Positions 44,660 to 53,747 of a DNA stretch of 62,750 bases are shown here, in pieces (the stretch's first letter is position 1; each line of letters opens with the position of its first letter). Where the stretch lies: contig JAHHHW010000086.1 in the NCBI GenBank assembly GCA_019359115.1, positions 1-62,750 of the forward strand, in the 5' to 3' direction. Source of the stretch: Pelatocladus maniniholoensis HA4357-MV3 (GTDB lineage: Bacteria; Cyanobacteriota; Cyanobacteriia; Cyanobacteriales; Nostocaceae). The notes under the pieces are model-generated. The model worked only from the letters and a program-made list of their open reading frames with translations, searched no databases and was not told the DNA's origin. A program made the translations under genes and the position numbers.

Positions 44660-46360
44660 CTATCTTACTCGTTCCAAAGTCTGATAAACATTTTTAACAG
44701 CCAGCCAATTACTAGCAATAGGCATTCTCCAACCAGTACCAAAAGCGCGATCTGTAATTTTTAATCCTGGGGGTGCTTGTCGCCGCTTGAATTCTGCCCT
44801 AGCTACCATCTTGATCACTTTATCAACAATGGCTACATCGTGTCCAGCGCTGACAATTTGGGCGGGTGACTGGTGATCTTGAATCAGGCGTTGCAAGATA
44901 TCGTCAAGGATATCGTAGGGTGGTAGAGAATCTTGGTCAACCTGACCAGGTTTAAGTTCAGCGCTGGGTGCTTTGGTAAGGACGTTGTGAGGAATAATTT
45001 TGCTGTTGCGGTTTAACCAGAGACATAGTGCATAAATGCGGGTTTTGGGAACATCGGCTATGACTGCTAAACCACCATTCATATCACCGTAAAGAGTGCA
45101 GTAACCAACAGCCATTTCTGATTTGTTACCTGTTGAGAGGAGAAGATGACCAAATTTATTCGAGATAGCCATCAATAAGTTACCCCGAATTCGAGATTGA
45201 ATATTTTCTTCTGCTAGTCCAAACTCATGATCAGCAAATAAATCTGCAAAGGTTTTGTCATATACTTGCATTAAATCACCGATGGGCAATGTATTAGTTT
45301 TAATACCAAGGTTCGCTGCCAATGCCAAAGCATCAGTGATGGAATGCTTAGAACTGTGGGGAGAAGGCATGAGAACACCGAGGACATTTTCTTTACCAAG
45401 TGCTGCTGTTGCGATCGCAGCCACAACAGAAGAATCAATTCCACCACTTAAACCCAGAACTACTTTATTAAAACCACATTTACGGACATAATCTCGCACA
45501 CCTAAAACTAAAGCTTGCCAGATTTCTTCTTCCTCACATTCACAATTAGGCGCAATCAAACCTAACTTTAAATCCCGTGCTTCTTGATCAAATTCAATAA
45601 TTGATAAATCAGTTTCAAATCCACGCGATCGACAAATAATTTCACCCTGACGATTTAACGCAAAACTTCTACCATCAAAAATTAAATCATCATTACCACC
45701 CACTTGGTTAGCATAAATAATCGGTTGGCGAAAACGTACTGCACTGTGACTTAGCATGGCTTCGCGAAACCTTTGTTTGCTGAGGGTGTAAGGTGAAGCG
45801 GACAAATTCACAATCAAATCCACACCCAAAATTGCTAAATCAGCAATCGGGTTGACAGTGTAACTACGTTTGCCCCAAAATTCTTCATCGTTCCACAAAT
45901 CTTCGCAAACAGTGACACCAATATTGATATTATCGAGAGTGAAATAATTCGCTTGCAAACCTGGTTCAAAATAGCGGTGTTCGTCAAAGACATCATAACT
46001 AGGTAAAAGGCGCTTGTAAAAAATTTGTTTGACCTTACCCGCTTCCAACCAAGCAATGCTATTAAATAAACTTTTACCACCAGTTTTTTTTGCTTGGAAA
46101 TTTTCTTCTACAGTTCCGACTAATACTGCTAATTTTGGTGGTAAATCTCTAGCTAATTGTCGCAAGGTAATACCCATTGCTTCAATAAAACTGGGATTTA
46201 ATAATAAATCTCGTGGAGGATAGCCACACAAAGACAGTTCCGGTGTTAACAATAAACGCACGCCTTTTGCTACTGCTTGTTGTGCAGCCTCAAGGATTTT
46301 TTGAGCATTTTTTGGTAAATCACCAATGGTAGGATTGAGTTGAGCGATCGCAATTTTCAT
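44660..46360 (-). CDS. nadE: Glutamine-dependent NAD+ synthetase
   Basis: This is a 566-residue two-domain enzyme that converts nicotinate adenine dinucleotide to NAD+. The N-terminal carbon-nitrogen hydrolase domain opens MKIAIAQLNPTIGD, with LLLTPELSLCGYPP (Glu), FYKRLLPSYDVFDE (Lys) and IGVTVCEDLWND (Cys), the glutaminase triad. The C-terminal synthase has the P-loop VLGLSGGIDSSVVA (about 292), YCTLYGDMNGGLAVIADVPKT and KAPSAELKPGQ. I chose the third-residue-in ATG at 46360 because the domain starts there. It is last in a NAD gene cluster, 70 bp after the nrtR-like gene. Confidence 0.96.
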   Translation of the reverse strand: MKIAIAQLNPTIGDLPKNAQKILEAAQQAVAKGVRLLLTPELSLCGYPPRDLLLNPSFIEAMGITLRQLARDLPPKLAVLVGTVEENFQAKKTGGKSLFNSIAWLEAGKVKQIFYKRLLPSYDVFDEHRYFEPGLQANYFTLDNINIGVTVCEDLWNDEEFWGKRSYTVNPIADLAILGVDLIVNLSASPYTLSKQRFREAMLSHSAVRFRQPIIYANQVGGNDDLIFDGRSFALNRQGEIICRSRGFETDLSIIEFDQEARDLKLGLIAPNCECEEEEIWQALVLGVRDYVRKCGFNKVVLGLSGGIDSSVVAAIATAALGKENVLGVLMPSPHSSKHSITDALALAANLGIKTNTLPIGDLMQVYDKTFADLFADHEFGLAEENIQSRIRGNLLMAISNKFGHLLLSTGNKSEMAVGYCTLYGDMNGGLAVIADVPKTRIYALCLWLNRNSKIIPHNVLTKAPSAELKPGQVDQDSLPPYDILDDILQRLIQDHQSPAQIVSAGHDVAIVDKVIKMVARAEFKRRQAPPGLKITDRAFGTGWRMPIASNWLAVKNVYQTLERVR

Positions 46361-46429
46361 AATAGTCAATGGTCATTAGTCATTAGTCATTGGTTATTGG
46401 TTTAGAAGTCAAAAATTAAACCTTCTGCC

Positions 46430-47176
46430 TTAAATAAAAACCAATGGTTTATCCTTAAAAGGGGCAAATGCTTCTGCATCAAATCGATATAAACTAGCTG
46501 GACGCCCTGCACCTCGCGATACTTTAATCCCTGTATCACATAAAAAGCCTAACTTGAGTAAACGCGCCCGAAAATTAGAATAATCGGAAAAATTCTCTCC
46601 TAAAACGGTAGTATACAACTGATATAAATCATTTAAAGTAAAGGTTTCTGGCAAAACTTCAAAAGCGACCGGACTGTACTCCAATTTATTTTTTAAACGT
46701 CTGTGTCCGTATGCCAAAATTTCATTATGGTCAAAGGCTAATTGTGGGACTCGTTTGACTGGATACCAAGCGATACCAGCAACTTTGTCAGCAATTAATT
46801 CGGCTTCTTCATATCGCACTAAAGCAAAGTAACTGACACTGAGATAACGCACCCCATAACTATCAGTTGCTTCTCTTGGGTCACGGCTAGGTCCACCAAA
46901 ACTATATAATTGCTCTAAATAAAGATTCTTGACCTTGATTTTTTCAGCTAGAATGCGATAGGCTGCGTCTTCTAACGATTCGCCTCGACGTACTAAAGTA
47001 CCTGGAAGACCCCAATAATTTACATAGGGTTCCTGTTGTCGCATGATTAATAGTACTAGGAGTCGATTTTGAGCAGTATCTACTGAAAAAATTACATTGT
47101 CAACACCAACTTTGAAATCAGCCAAAGGTTGTTGATTTAGCGTATCTGCAAGCTTTTTCTGGATGCGTCCTGGCAT
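46430..47176 (-). CDS. nrtR: NrtR-like regulator: degenerate Nudix domain plus winged helix
   Basis: This is a 248-residue protein. Residues about 20-150 form a Nudix-like domain (VGVDNVIFSVD...NYWGLPGTLVRRGESLEDAAYRIL). Its Nudix box has lost key acids: the expected RE-x-x-EE reads R-I-L-A-E-K, so hydrolysis is doubtful. The C-terminal part FTLNDLYQLYTTVLGENFSDYSNFRARLLKLGFL...GAGRPASLYRF is the winged helix of NrtR, which represses NAD genes and responds to ADP-ribose. It overlaps nadD by 40 bp and lies between nadD and nadE, so it probably regulates its own cluster. The alternative is a plain Nudix hydrolase. Confidence 0.82.
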   Translation of the reverse strand: MPGRIQKKLADTLNQQPLADFKVGVDNVIFSVDTAQNRLLVLLIMRQQEPYVNYWGLPGTLVRRGESLEDAAYRILAEKIKVKNLYLEQLYSFGGPSRDPREATDSYGVRYLSVSYFALVRYEEAELIADKVAGIAWYPVKRVPQLAFDHNEILAYGHRRLKNKLEYSPVAFEVLPETFTLNDLYQLYTTVLGENFSDYSNFRARLLKLGFLCDTGIKVSRGAGRPASLYRFDAEAFAPFKDKPLVFI

Positions 47177-47736
47177 TTGTACAAATGCTGTTGATTAATA
47201 TAGTCAATTACAGGGGGCGTGAGAGCTTCGGAATCTCCACTGTTACGATAAGCTGTAGAGGATACATCTGGAGCATGTAACTCAGCGATCGCTATTTTTG
47301 CTCCGAGATCTTCCACTGCCTGTAAATTGGATTGATCTATGATATATCCCGGTCGTGGTATAACCAAAAGTTGGACTTGGTGTAATAAATCTTCAACTCG
47401 ATACCAGCGTGGTAGTTGAGAAAGTAAATCTGAACCTATCACCAAAGTAAATTCTGTTTCTGTTCCCCAACGCTGTTTGGCTTTATCCAAAGTTTCTAAG
47501 GTTCTGAAACTGCTGAGTTCTTGTTCCAGACTAATATTATGGTGTGGTAAATATATATCATTTATGAGTAGATGTAACATTGCTACCCGATGCTGCAAAA
47601 GTGTTTGATGCGATTTAAAAGGATTATCAGCCGCCCAAATGACTACACGATCATAATGCTGTGACAACCATTTAATAATCGCTTGATGTCCAGCCGTTGG
47701 TGGATCAGCACTAGTTCCAAATAAAGCTATTTTCAT
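47137..47736 (-). CDS. nadD: Nicotinate-nucleotide adenylyltransferase
   Basis: This is a 199-residue enzyme of the nucleotidyltransferase fold that converts nicotinate mononucleotide plus ATP to nicotinate adenine dinucleotide. The start MKIALFGTSADPPTAGHQAII holds the GxFDPxHxGH-type motif (here with T for the first His), followed by WAADNPFKSH, FTLVIGSDLLSQLPRWYRVEDLL and the C-terminal DVSSTAYR, the SxTxxR motif. It follows pncB by 45 bp and overlaps nrtR by 40 bp. The T-for-H change in the first motif is a variation seen in some cyanobacterial relatives, but activity is not shown. Confidence 0.9.
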   Translation of the reverse strand: MKIALFGTSADPPTAGHQAIIKWLSQHYDRVVIWAADNPFKSHQTLLQHRVAMLHLLINDIYLPHHNISLEQELSSFRTLETLDKAKQRWGTETEFTLVIGSDLLSQLPRWYRVEDLLHQVQLLVIPRPGYIIDQSNLQAVEDLGAKIAIAELHAPDVSSTAYRNSGDSEALTPPVIDYINQQHLYKCQDASRKSLQIR

Positions 47737-47781
47737 TTTTTGGTAATTGGTAATTGATAATTGGTAATTGCTTATTGATTA

Positions 47782-49161
47782 CTAACCACTAACCAATGCT
47801 GGTTTTTTCTTGGTTTCTTCTGTCAATCTATGTAATTTTTCAGATAATATCATTTGTATTGATATGGGATTTTCTAAATATCGAGTTTGTTCGGGTAAAC
47901 TTGCTACGGAGGCGGCGGTACGGTGACGAATTGTTGCTAAGTTTTCTGGTGATTGCATCCGTTTTCCTGCTTGCATGAATAGTTGCAATAAAGGTAGTTC
48001 TCCCAAATTAGTTTCATCTGCTAATCCCAAACAATCTATTTTCACTTTACCTGCTACGGAAGAACGAAAAACTTGTTTGCGTCCCGGATAAGTCATCTTA
48101 CCACTCGATTCTTTCATTACCGGAATGCCATTAATTTCTACTAATTTATAGACTCCATTTACAGGTTTTCCTGTTACGAGTTTGGTTCCCACGCCATAGC
48201 TATCAATCTCAGCACCTGCATTTTTTAAAGATAGAATTTCTTGCTCATCTAAGTCACCACTCGCAACTATTGATACACCTGGTAGAAGCGATCGCACTTT
48301 TTTTGATAATCCTACTAAATCACCAGAGTCTAATCTCACACCATTCAATTTCATTTTTCCAGAGTTGATTTTAAGAGCTAATCGTTCAGCAGCAGCAATG
48401 GTATCGTAAGTATCAATTAACAAGGTTGCACCTGGAAAATATTCTTGAAATGCAGCGAAAGCTTGATCCTCGCTACCTTCGGTTGCTGTTAGTGCCATTA
48501 TCAAAGCGTGCGCCATCGTACCACTTGGCTTCTCGCCCAGTTGTAGCGCTGTCAACACATTTGATGTAGCATCAAAACCAGCTGCTAATGCTGCCCTTGC
48601 TGCCCACAACGCGCCTTGGGGACTAAACGCTCGTCGGGTACCAAATTCCAGCAAATTTGCTCGTTCACCTGCAACATCACGCATTCTAGCAGCCCGTGTG
48701 GCAATTAATGTCTGGTAGTTGAGGGTATTAAGTAGATAAGTTTCCACCAGTTGTGCTTGCCATAAAGGTGCTTCTACCCGTAAAAGTGGTTGATTGGCAA
48801 ACACTGCTGTACCTTCTGGTACTGCCCATACATCCCCGCTAAAACTTCCTGATTCTAGCAGTGACCAAAAGCGTTGTGGTGCATGAGCAAAAATTCCCGT
48901 CGAACGCAAAGCTTCTATATGAGTGGAAGTAAAGCAAAATTTTTCTAAATATTCCAACGCCTGAGCTAGCCCCATGGCGATTAAATAGCCAAAATCCTCT
49001 GGTAATTTTCTAACAGATAACTCAAAGCTTGCCCGTTGTTGTTCTACGCCTTCACCAGCGTAACAAGCTGCCATTGTCAGCTGATAAAGGTCTGTCAGTA
49101 GGCTGTAATCTTCTGCACGCGGAATTAATTCCTGGTTCAATACCCCTGGGTAACACGTCAT
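47782..49161 (-). CDS. pncB: Nicotinate phosphoribosyltransferase
   Basis: This is a 459-residue salvage enzyme that joins nicotinate to PRPP to give nicotinate mononucleotide. It begins with SLLTDLYQLTMAACYAGEG, the family start. ANLLEFGTRRAFSPQGALWAARAALAAGFDATSNV, AHALIMAL, LIDTYDT, GVRLDSGDLVGLSKKVR and VASGDLDEQEI are the substrate-binding blocks, followed by DSYGVGTKLVTGKPVNGVYKLVEI. It is the first gene of a NAD cluster. A GGGGGG stretch and a HIP1 site separate the cluster leader from the ATG, and a perfect inverted repeat lies 36-58 bp upstream. Confidence 0.95.
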   Translation of the reverse strand: MTCYPGVLNQELIPRAEDYSLLTDLYQLTMAACYAGEGVEQQRASFELSVRKLPEDFGYLIAMGLAQALEYLEKFCFTSTHIEALRSTGIFAHAPQRFWSLLESGSFSGDVWAVPEGTAVFANQPLLRVEAPLWQAQLVETYLLNTLNYQTLIATRAARMRDVAGERANLLEFGTRRAFSPQGALWAARAALAAGFDATSNVLTALQLGEKPSGTMAHALIMALTATEGSEDQAFAAFQEYFPGATLLIDTYDTIAAAERLALKINSGKMKLNGVRLDSGDLVGLSKKVRSLLPGVSIVASGDLDEQEILSLKNAGAEIDSYGVGTKLVTGKPVNGVYKLVEINGIPVMKESSGKMTYPGRKQVFRSSVAGKVKIDCLGLADETNLGELPLLQLFMQAGKRMQSPENLATIRHRTAASVASLPEQTRYLENPISIQMILSEKLHRLTEETKKKPALVSG

Positions 49162-49196
49162 GCGATCGCCCCCCTTTTTTTAGGATGCTTATTTAT

Positions 49197-49219
49197 TTTA
49201 TGGTAGTTTTCACCATAAA
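49197..49219. promoter_or_regulatory. Candidate operator upstream of pncB
   Basis: TTTATGGT-N7-ACCATAAA is a perfect 8-bp inverted repeat with a 7-bp spacer, 36-58 bp ahead of the first gene of the NAD cluster. The size and position suit a dimeric regulator. The NrtR-like protein encoded in the cluster is the obvious candidate; this link is inference. Confidence 0.5.
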
Positions 49220-49370
49220 TAATGTCAATAACTAGACATAGATTTTCCAAAAACTTAGGAATTAAAGGTTTTAAGAGAAACAATAATATATTTATTGCTA
49301 ATAATTTAACTTTTTGTAATAGTTGTAATTAGTACATTAGCTAAAAATTTATAGAATTTTAAATATGTAA

Positions 49371-49396
49371 AGCCGCCTCCACAAGGGAAGACGGCT
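49371..49396 (-). terminator. CsbD-gene terminator hairpin
   Basis: AGCCG(cc)TCC...GGAAGACGGCT folds into a stem, and T-rich DNA follows on the minus strand. It lies about 76 bp past the csbD-like stop. Confidence 0.6.
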
Positions 49397-49472
49397 GATT
49401 CTGTATTTTATTCATTAGTTTTCTACTCAGCAACTAATGAATAAATTTATTTTTGCTGCTATGAACTTGAGA

Positions 49473-49655
49473 TTAGTCAATCTTTTTCTTGATATTGTCT
49501 TTGACGTCTTCTACAGAGTGACGTACTTCGCTTTCTGCTTGCTTTGTTTTACCTTCTGCTTTATCTTCTGGATCTCCAGTTACATTTCCCAATGCTTCTT
49601 GAGCTTTGCCTTCTACATTTTTAGCTGTAGCTTTTGCCCTATCTTCTAAACTCAT
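49473..49655 (-). CDS. CsbD-like stress protein
   Basis: This is a 60-residue, highly charged, helical, disordered-type protein. MSLEDRAKATAKNVEGKAQEALGNVTGDPEDKAEGKTKQAES is the CsbD domain, ending VEDVKDNIKKKID. CsbD proteins are general-stress induced in many bacteria; the mechanism is not known. AAAGGGGACTGA upstream gives a Shine-Dalgarno. It stands alone. Confidence 0.93.
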   Translation of the reverse strand: MSLEDRAKATAKNVEGKAQEALGNVTGDPEDKAEGKTKQAESEVRHSVEDVKDNIKKKID

Positions 49656-49953
49656 AAATCAGTCCCCTTTATATAAGCTTTATTTTCAAAGTTACCGTAA
49701 ATCGATGAACAAGTTTGATTTGTTTAGCTTTGATGTTTACAAATTAACCTATAATTTTGGCTTTAGCCTTCTTTCCACAGACATATTAGTTACTCTATAG
49801 AAAGAGAGAGGACAAATATATTGGTTATATTATTTCTTATTTGAGTATCAACAAATAAATATCAGGGATCAACTAAAAACTAACAACTAATAACTAATAA
49901 CTAAAATAATTTCATATATAGCAATCATAAATGAGTTGTGAATATTGAGAAAA

Positions 49954-49991
49954 CAAGATCCCTGACTTCACAAAAGAAGTCAGGGATCTTG
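49954..49991. repeat. CAAGATCCCTGACTTC hairpin repeat
   Basis: CAAGATCCCTGACTTC and GAAGTCAGGGATCTTG pair perfectly around ACAAAA. It is a member of the dispersed family at 5570, 26289 and 53709. Confidence 0.85.
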
Positions 49992-50146
49992 TTGTTCATG
50001 TTGGCGCAGCCTGCCCAAAGGGCTAATGATTTAGAAATGCTATATAGGAATCTTATTTGATTTTTGCGAAGCTAGGTAAACTTTCTGTTCCCTGTTCCCT
50101 GTGTTCACGATTAAATTTATAAACCAAACCGGATTTCTATAAAAAA

Positions 50147-50172
50147 CCCGGCTTTTCAGTAAACCGGGTTAA
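50147..50172 (-). terminator. Terminator after the RPI-repeat gene
   Basis: AACCCGG and CCGGGTT form a stem about 32 bp past the stop of the repeat-protein gene on the minus strand, followed by T-rich DNA. Confidence 0.65.
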
Positions 50173-50203
50173 TAAATTAAATTATATTTAATTCTTCTTT
50201 TCA

Positions 50204-50662
50204 CTAATCCAGATAACCCATCAAAAATTCGGAATCATCAACAGTATTTGATGCTACTGGACGATTACCCATTACAGAATAGGTTTCAGAAACTATCAAA
50301 GAACTAGAAGCAATAGGACGAATTCCAGACAAATTCATTGTATCAACTACATGCATTGTGTTTGCGCCAATGGGACGCAAACCCATAATGTTAATTGTTT
50401 CTACAACTTCCAAGCTACTTGTGCCAATGGGACGTATACCAGCAATCGAGACTGTTTCTGCTACTTGCAAATCGCTAGCAGCAATGGGACGTGTTCCAGC
50501 AATGGCAAGTGTATCAGTTACTTCTAATTTATCGGACGAGTTTGCTTGCTCTGTATTTGAGTTTTCAAGTTTATTATTTTCAACTTCCATTGTAGTTTCC
50601 CCCTTTAATTTGGCACGCTTTTGGCTAGGACTTACTGCCTTACCATTGCTGCTGACAGCCAT
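50204..50662 (-). CDS. Protein of five 19-residue RPI repeats, unknown function
   Basis: This is a 152-residue protein. A hydrophilic start (SPSQKRAKLKGETTMEVENNKLENSN) leads to five exact-length repeats at residues 46-64, 65-83, 84-102, 103-121 and 122-140. The consensus is L-x-V-x-[ED]-T-x-x-[IL]-x-G-x-RP[IV]-x-[AT]-[SN]-x. The tail is DDSEFLMGYLD. There is no cysteine, signal peptide or membrane span. The alternating V/ET/I and G-RPI pattern suggests short beta strands stacked as a solenoid. GAGG lies about 9 nt before the ATG. I do not recognise a named domain, and the neighbours give no hint. Confidence 0.75.
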   Translation of the reverse strand: MAVSSNGKAVSPSQKRAKLKGETTMEVENNKLENSNTEQANSSDKLEVTDTLAIAGTRPIAASDLQVAETVSIAGIRPIGTSSLEVVETINIMGLRPIGANTMHVVDTMNLSGIRPIASSSLIVSETYSVMGNRPVASNTVDDSEFLMGYLD

Positions 50663-50842
50663 AAACTAATACCTCTAGATTGTTAAGGATTTTTTACAAA
50701 AATTCAACCTAAGTGAAGTTTTTTCTATATATCTCAGTTTAACTTTAAAAAATATTGTATATCTATAAGGTTGTTTAAAAACTACACATAAGTAAAAATC
50801 AATAGGTTAGGGATAGGGGATAGGAGATCAGGAATCGGTGTT
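50663..50842. other. Upstream region of the RPI-repeat gene
   Basis: It presumably carries its promoter on the minus strand. AT-rich, with no named site visible. Confidence 0.35.
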
Positions 50843-50958
50843 ATACCAATTAAATATGAAGCTGCACATTATTTTAACCCCTCCCAACCTCCCCTTACCA
50901 AGGGGAGGTGCCGAAGGCGGTGGGGTTCTTTCTATGCATCTTCATATGGAAATGGTAT
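50843..50958. mobile_element. ATACCAATT...AATGGTAT element, copy 2
   Basis: It has the same ends and inner flanks as the element at 40704-40803, but a longer C/G-run centre (cctccccttaccaaggggaggtg). Central hairpins of different size with constant flanks suggest that the ends matter for mobility. Confidence 0.8.
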
Positions 50959-51088
50959 TAGGACATTAGTTATTTTTCTCTTGTATTTCTTTATCTTCCT
51001 TGTCCCCCTTGTCCCCCTTGTCCCCCCAATCGCCGGTCTCTATTCGCTACTATGAGATAGGTATTTAGGGTATTTAGAGCAACACTGC

Positions 51089-53086
51089 ATGACAAAATTT
51101 TGTCTTCAAGCACCCTTCAGTCCAACCGGCGATCAGCCACAAGCGATCGCACAGCTAGTTAGTAGTATCCAAAATCACAATCATTATCAGACATTACTAG
51201 GCGCAACCGGAACCGGGAAGACATTTACAGTCGCATCAGTGATTGAAAAGGTCGGTAAACCGACATTGGTACTGGCGCACAATAAAACCCTCGCAGCACA
51301 GCTTTGTAATGAGTTGCGAGAATTCTTTCCTAACAACGCAGTTGAGTACTTTGTTAGTTACTACGACTATTATCAACCAGAAGCGTACATTCCTGTTACC
51401 GATACTTATATTGAAAAAACAGCCTCTATCAACGATGAGATAGATATGTTGCGACACTCAGCAACGCGATCGCTCTTTGAACGTCGTGATGTGATCGTTG
51501 TTGCGTCGATTAGCTGTATCTATGGTTTGGGAATTCCCTCAGAATATCTCAAAGCTGCGATTCCCTTTCAAGTAGGAATGGAAGTTAATCAAAGACAAAT
51601 TTTGCGAGATTTAGCCTCAGTTCAATATAGCCGTAATGATATAGAAATGGGACGGGGACGGTTTCGCGTCCGGGGTGATGTCCTCGAAATTGGCCCAGCA
51701 TACGAAGATCGGATTATTCGCATCGAGTTCTTCGGTGATGAAGTTGACGCCATTCGTTACGTTGATCCGGTGACGGGTGAAATTCTCCAGAGTTTACAAG
51801 CAGTGAACCTCTATCCTGCGCGTCACTTTGTGACACCAGAAGAAAGATTAGAAGAAGCATGTGATGCGATCGCTCAAGAATTAAAAGAACGTAAAGCAGA
51901 GTTAGAATCAGCCGGGAAATTACTCGAAGCGCAAAGAATAGATCAGCGTACCCGCTATGATTTGGAAATGTTGCGCGAAGTCGGTTATTCCAACGGTGTG
52001 GAAAACTATTCTCGTCACCTTGCAGGAAGACAAGCTGGTGAACCACCAGAATGTTTAATTGATTATTTCCCCAAAGATTGGTTGTTAGTTATTGATGAAT
52101 CTCACGTTACCGTACCTCAAATTCGGGGTATGTATAATGGCGATCAAGCTAGAAAAAAAGTCTTGATTGAGCATGGTTTTCGCTTACCTAGCGCTGCGGA
52201 TAACCGACCTTTAAAAGCAGAAGAATTTTGGTCAAAAGTTAACCAGTGTGTTTTTGTTTCTGCGACGCCAGGAAATTGGGAATTAGAAATTTCCGAGGGA
52301 CATATAGCCGAGCAAATAATTCGACCAACTGGCGTTCTTGATCCAGAAATTATTGTGCGTCCTACAGAAGGACAAATTGATGATTTATTGGGTGAAATTA
52401 AAGACCGCGTAGACCGTAATGAACGAGTCTTAATTACGACTTTAACTAAACGCATGGCAGAAGATTTAACCGATTATCTGCAAGAAAATAGTATTCGGGT
52501 GCGGTATTTGCACTCTGAAATTAACTCGATTGAAAGAATAGAAATTATCCAAAACTTGCGCGACGCTAATTTTGATGTGTTGGTTGGTGTCAACTTGTTA
52601 CGGGAAGGTTTGGATTTACCAGAAGTTTCTCTAGTTGCAATTTTAGATGCAGACAAAGAAGGTTTTTTACGTGCAGAACGTTCCTTAATTCAAACTATCG
52701 GGAGAGCAGCACGTCACGTTCGAGGACAAGCGATTATGTATGCAGATAATCTCACCGATAGCATGATTAAAGCCATTGATGAAACCGAACGCCGTCGGGG
52801 TATTCAAATGGCACATAACAAGATGCACGGAATTACACCGCAGCCAATCGTGAAGAAATCTAGTAATGCAATCTTGTCTTTTTTGGAAGTTTCTCGAAGA
52901 TTAAATTCTCAAGAAATAGAAACAGTTGATCAACATATAAATGAACTACCGTTAGAAAATATTCCACAGTTGATCACACAACTGGAAGCACAAATGAAAG
53001 AAGCGGCGAAGAAACTAGAATTTGAGGAGGCGGCGAAGTTACGGGATAAGATTAAGCATCTGCGAGATAAATTGGTGGGACGTTAA
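51089..53086 (+). CDS. uvrB: Excinuclease ABC subunit B
   Basis: This is a 665-residue DNA repair helicase-like protein of nucleotide excision repair. Walker [13 protein letters not shown] (about residues 38-49), the damage-gripping beta-hairpin [14 protein letters not shown] (about 89-102), LVIDESHVT (Walker B-like DE), the helicase motifs [33 protein letters not shown] and QTIGRAARH, and the C-terminal UVR/UvrC-binding helix [18 protein letters not shown] are all present. It loads onto UvrA-detected lesions and recruits UvrC. The length is normal and the gene is monocistronic. Confidence 0.97.
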   Translation: MTKFCLQAPFSPTGDQPQAIAQLVSSIQNHNHYQTLLGATGTGKTFTVASVIEKVGKPTLVLAHNKTLAAQLCNELREFFPNNAVEYFVSYYDYYQPEAYIPVTDTYIEKTASINDEIDMLRHSATRSLFERRDVIVVASISCIYGLGIPSEYLKAAIPFQVGMEVNQRQILRDLASVQYSRNDIEMGRGRFRVRGDVLEIGPAYEDRIIRIEFFGDEVDAIRYVDPVTGEILQSLQAVNLYPARHFVTPEERLEEACDAIAQELKERKAELESAGKLLEAQRIDQRTRYDLEMLREVGYSNGVENYSRHLAGRQAGEPPECLIDYFPKDWLLVIDESHVTVPQIRGMYNGDQARKKVLIEHGFRLPSAADNRPLKAEEFWSKVNQCVFVSATPGNWELEISEGHIAEQIIRPTGVLDPEIIVRPTEGQIDDLLGEIKDRVDRNERVLITTLTKRMAEDLTDYLQENSIRVRYLHSEINSIERIEIIQNLRDANFDVLVGVNLLREGLDLPEVSLVAILDADKEGFLRAERSLIQTIGRAARHVRGQAIMYADNLTDSMIKAIDETERRRGIQMAHNKMHGITPQPIVKKSSNAILSFLEVSRRLNSQEIETVDQHINELPLENIPQLITQLEAQMKEAAKKLEFEEAAKLRDKIKHLRDKLVGR

Positions 53087-53486
53087 GTTAGAAATTTTGA
53101 ACACTGCACTTTTATTCTCTACATCTGACTAAATCCCCGCTTTGCTACTAAACCGCCTTGGAATGAAATTCCAAGGCTGATAGCTAAATTCTACTGAAGT
53201 AGACTAACTGATATCTTGCACAAACCCCATATCCCGCCTCAGAAGTAATTGGTGAGGCTAATAGCATAAGTCAGTTAAAACGGACTCAAACACCGTCCTA
53301 GTCAGATTTATCTGACTTTAGCTATTAGCCAATAAATTTATTTATTGGCGGAATGAAAAGCTGATGCAAGATATGAACTAATAGACTAAACTACATATTT
53401 CAGTCCACTTAAGTGGACTTAAGCTATTAGCCCGGAACTTTAGTTCTGGGCGGGATGACAACCCTCAGCAATTATCCTGGCATTAA
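53087..53486. repeat. Palindrome array, opposite orientation to the cluster at 36840
   Basis: It contains AGTCAGAT-TTATCTGACT (about 53303), AGTCCACTTAAGTGGACT (about 53402), GCTATTAGCC words and cccgcctcag, plus the shared piece cgtcctagtcagatttatc. The array flanks uvrB, as the other flanks ileS. No gene was seen. A 3'-end function is possible. Confidence 0.7.
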
Positions 53487-53654
53487 GTGAATGCATCGGC
53501 TTACATTGTGAATGCATCAGCTTACATTGTGAATGCATCGGCTTACATTGTGAATGCATCGGCTTACATTGTGAATGCATCGGCTTACATTGTGAATGCA
53601 TCGGCTTACATTATGAATGTATCGACTTACATTGTGAATGCATCGACCTACATT
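53487..53654. repeat. Tandem array, 8 copies of a 21-bp unit
   Basis: GTGAATGCATCGGCTTACATT is repeated eight times with few substitutions and no spacers, then a partial ninth copy follows. In one frame it reads as NASAYIV repeats with an ATG at each unit. I take it as noncoding because of the absence of a ribosome-binding site and of a conserved C-terminus. Confidence 0.92.
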
Positions 53655-53708
53655 GTGAATGCAGCCGTCTGCACAAGTTATTTAACAACATCTTCTATTG
53701 ACAAAGCC

Positions 53709-53741
53709 AGATCCCCGACTTCTTCAAAAAGTCGGGGATCT
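53709..53741 (-). terminator. AGATCCCCGACTTC hairpin after the subtilase gene
   Basis: AGATCCCCGACTT and AAGTCGGGGATCT pair around CTTCAAA. It lies 6 bp past the subtilase stop and most likely ends that transcript. Confidence 0.75.
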
Positions 53742-53747
53742 TGTTGC

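Larger units (their letters stand above)
49656..50203. other. Spacer with hairpin repeats
   Basis: It contains the AGATCCCTGACTTC hairpin copy (49954-49991) and a candidate terminator (50147-50172). Between them I see no gene. Confidence 0.5.
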
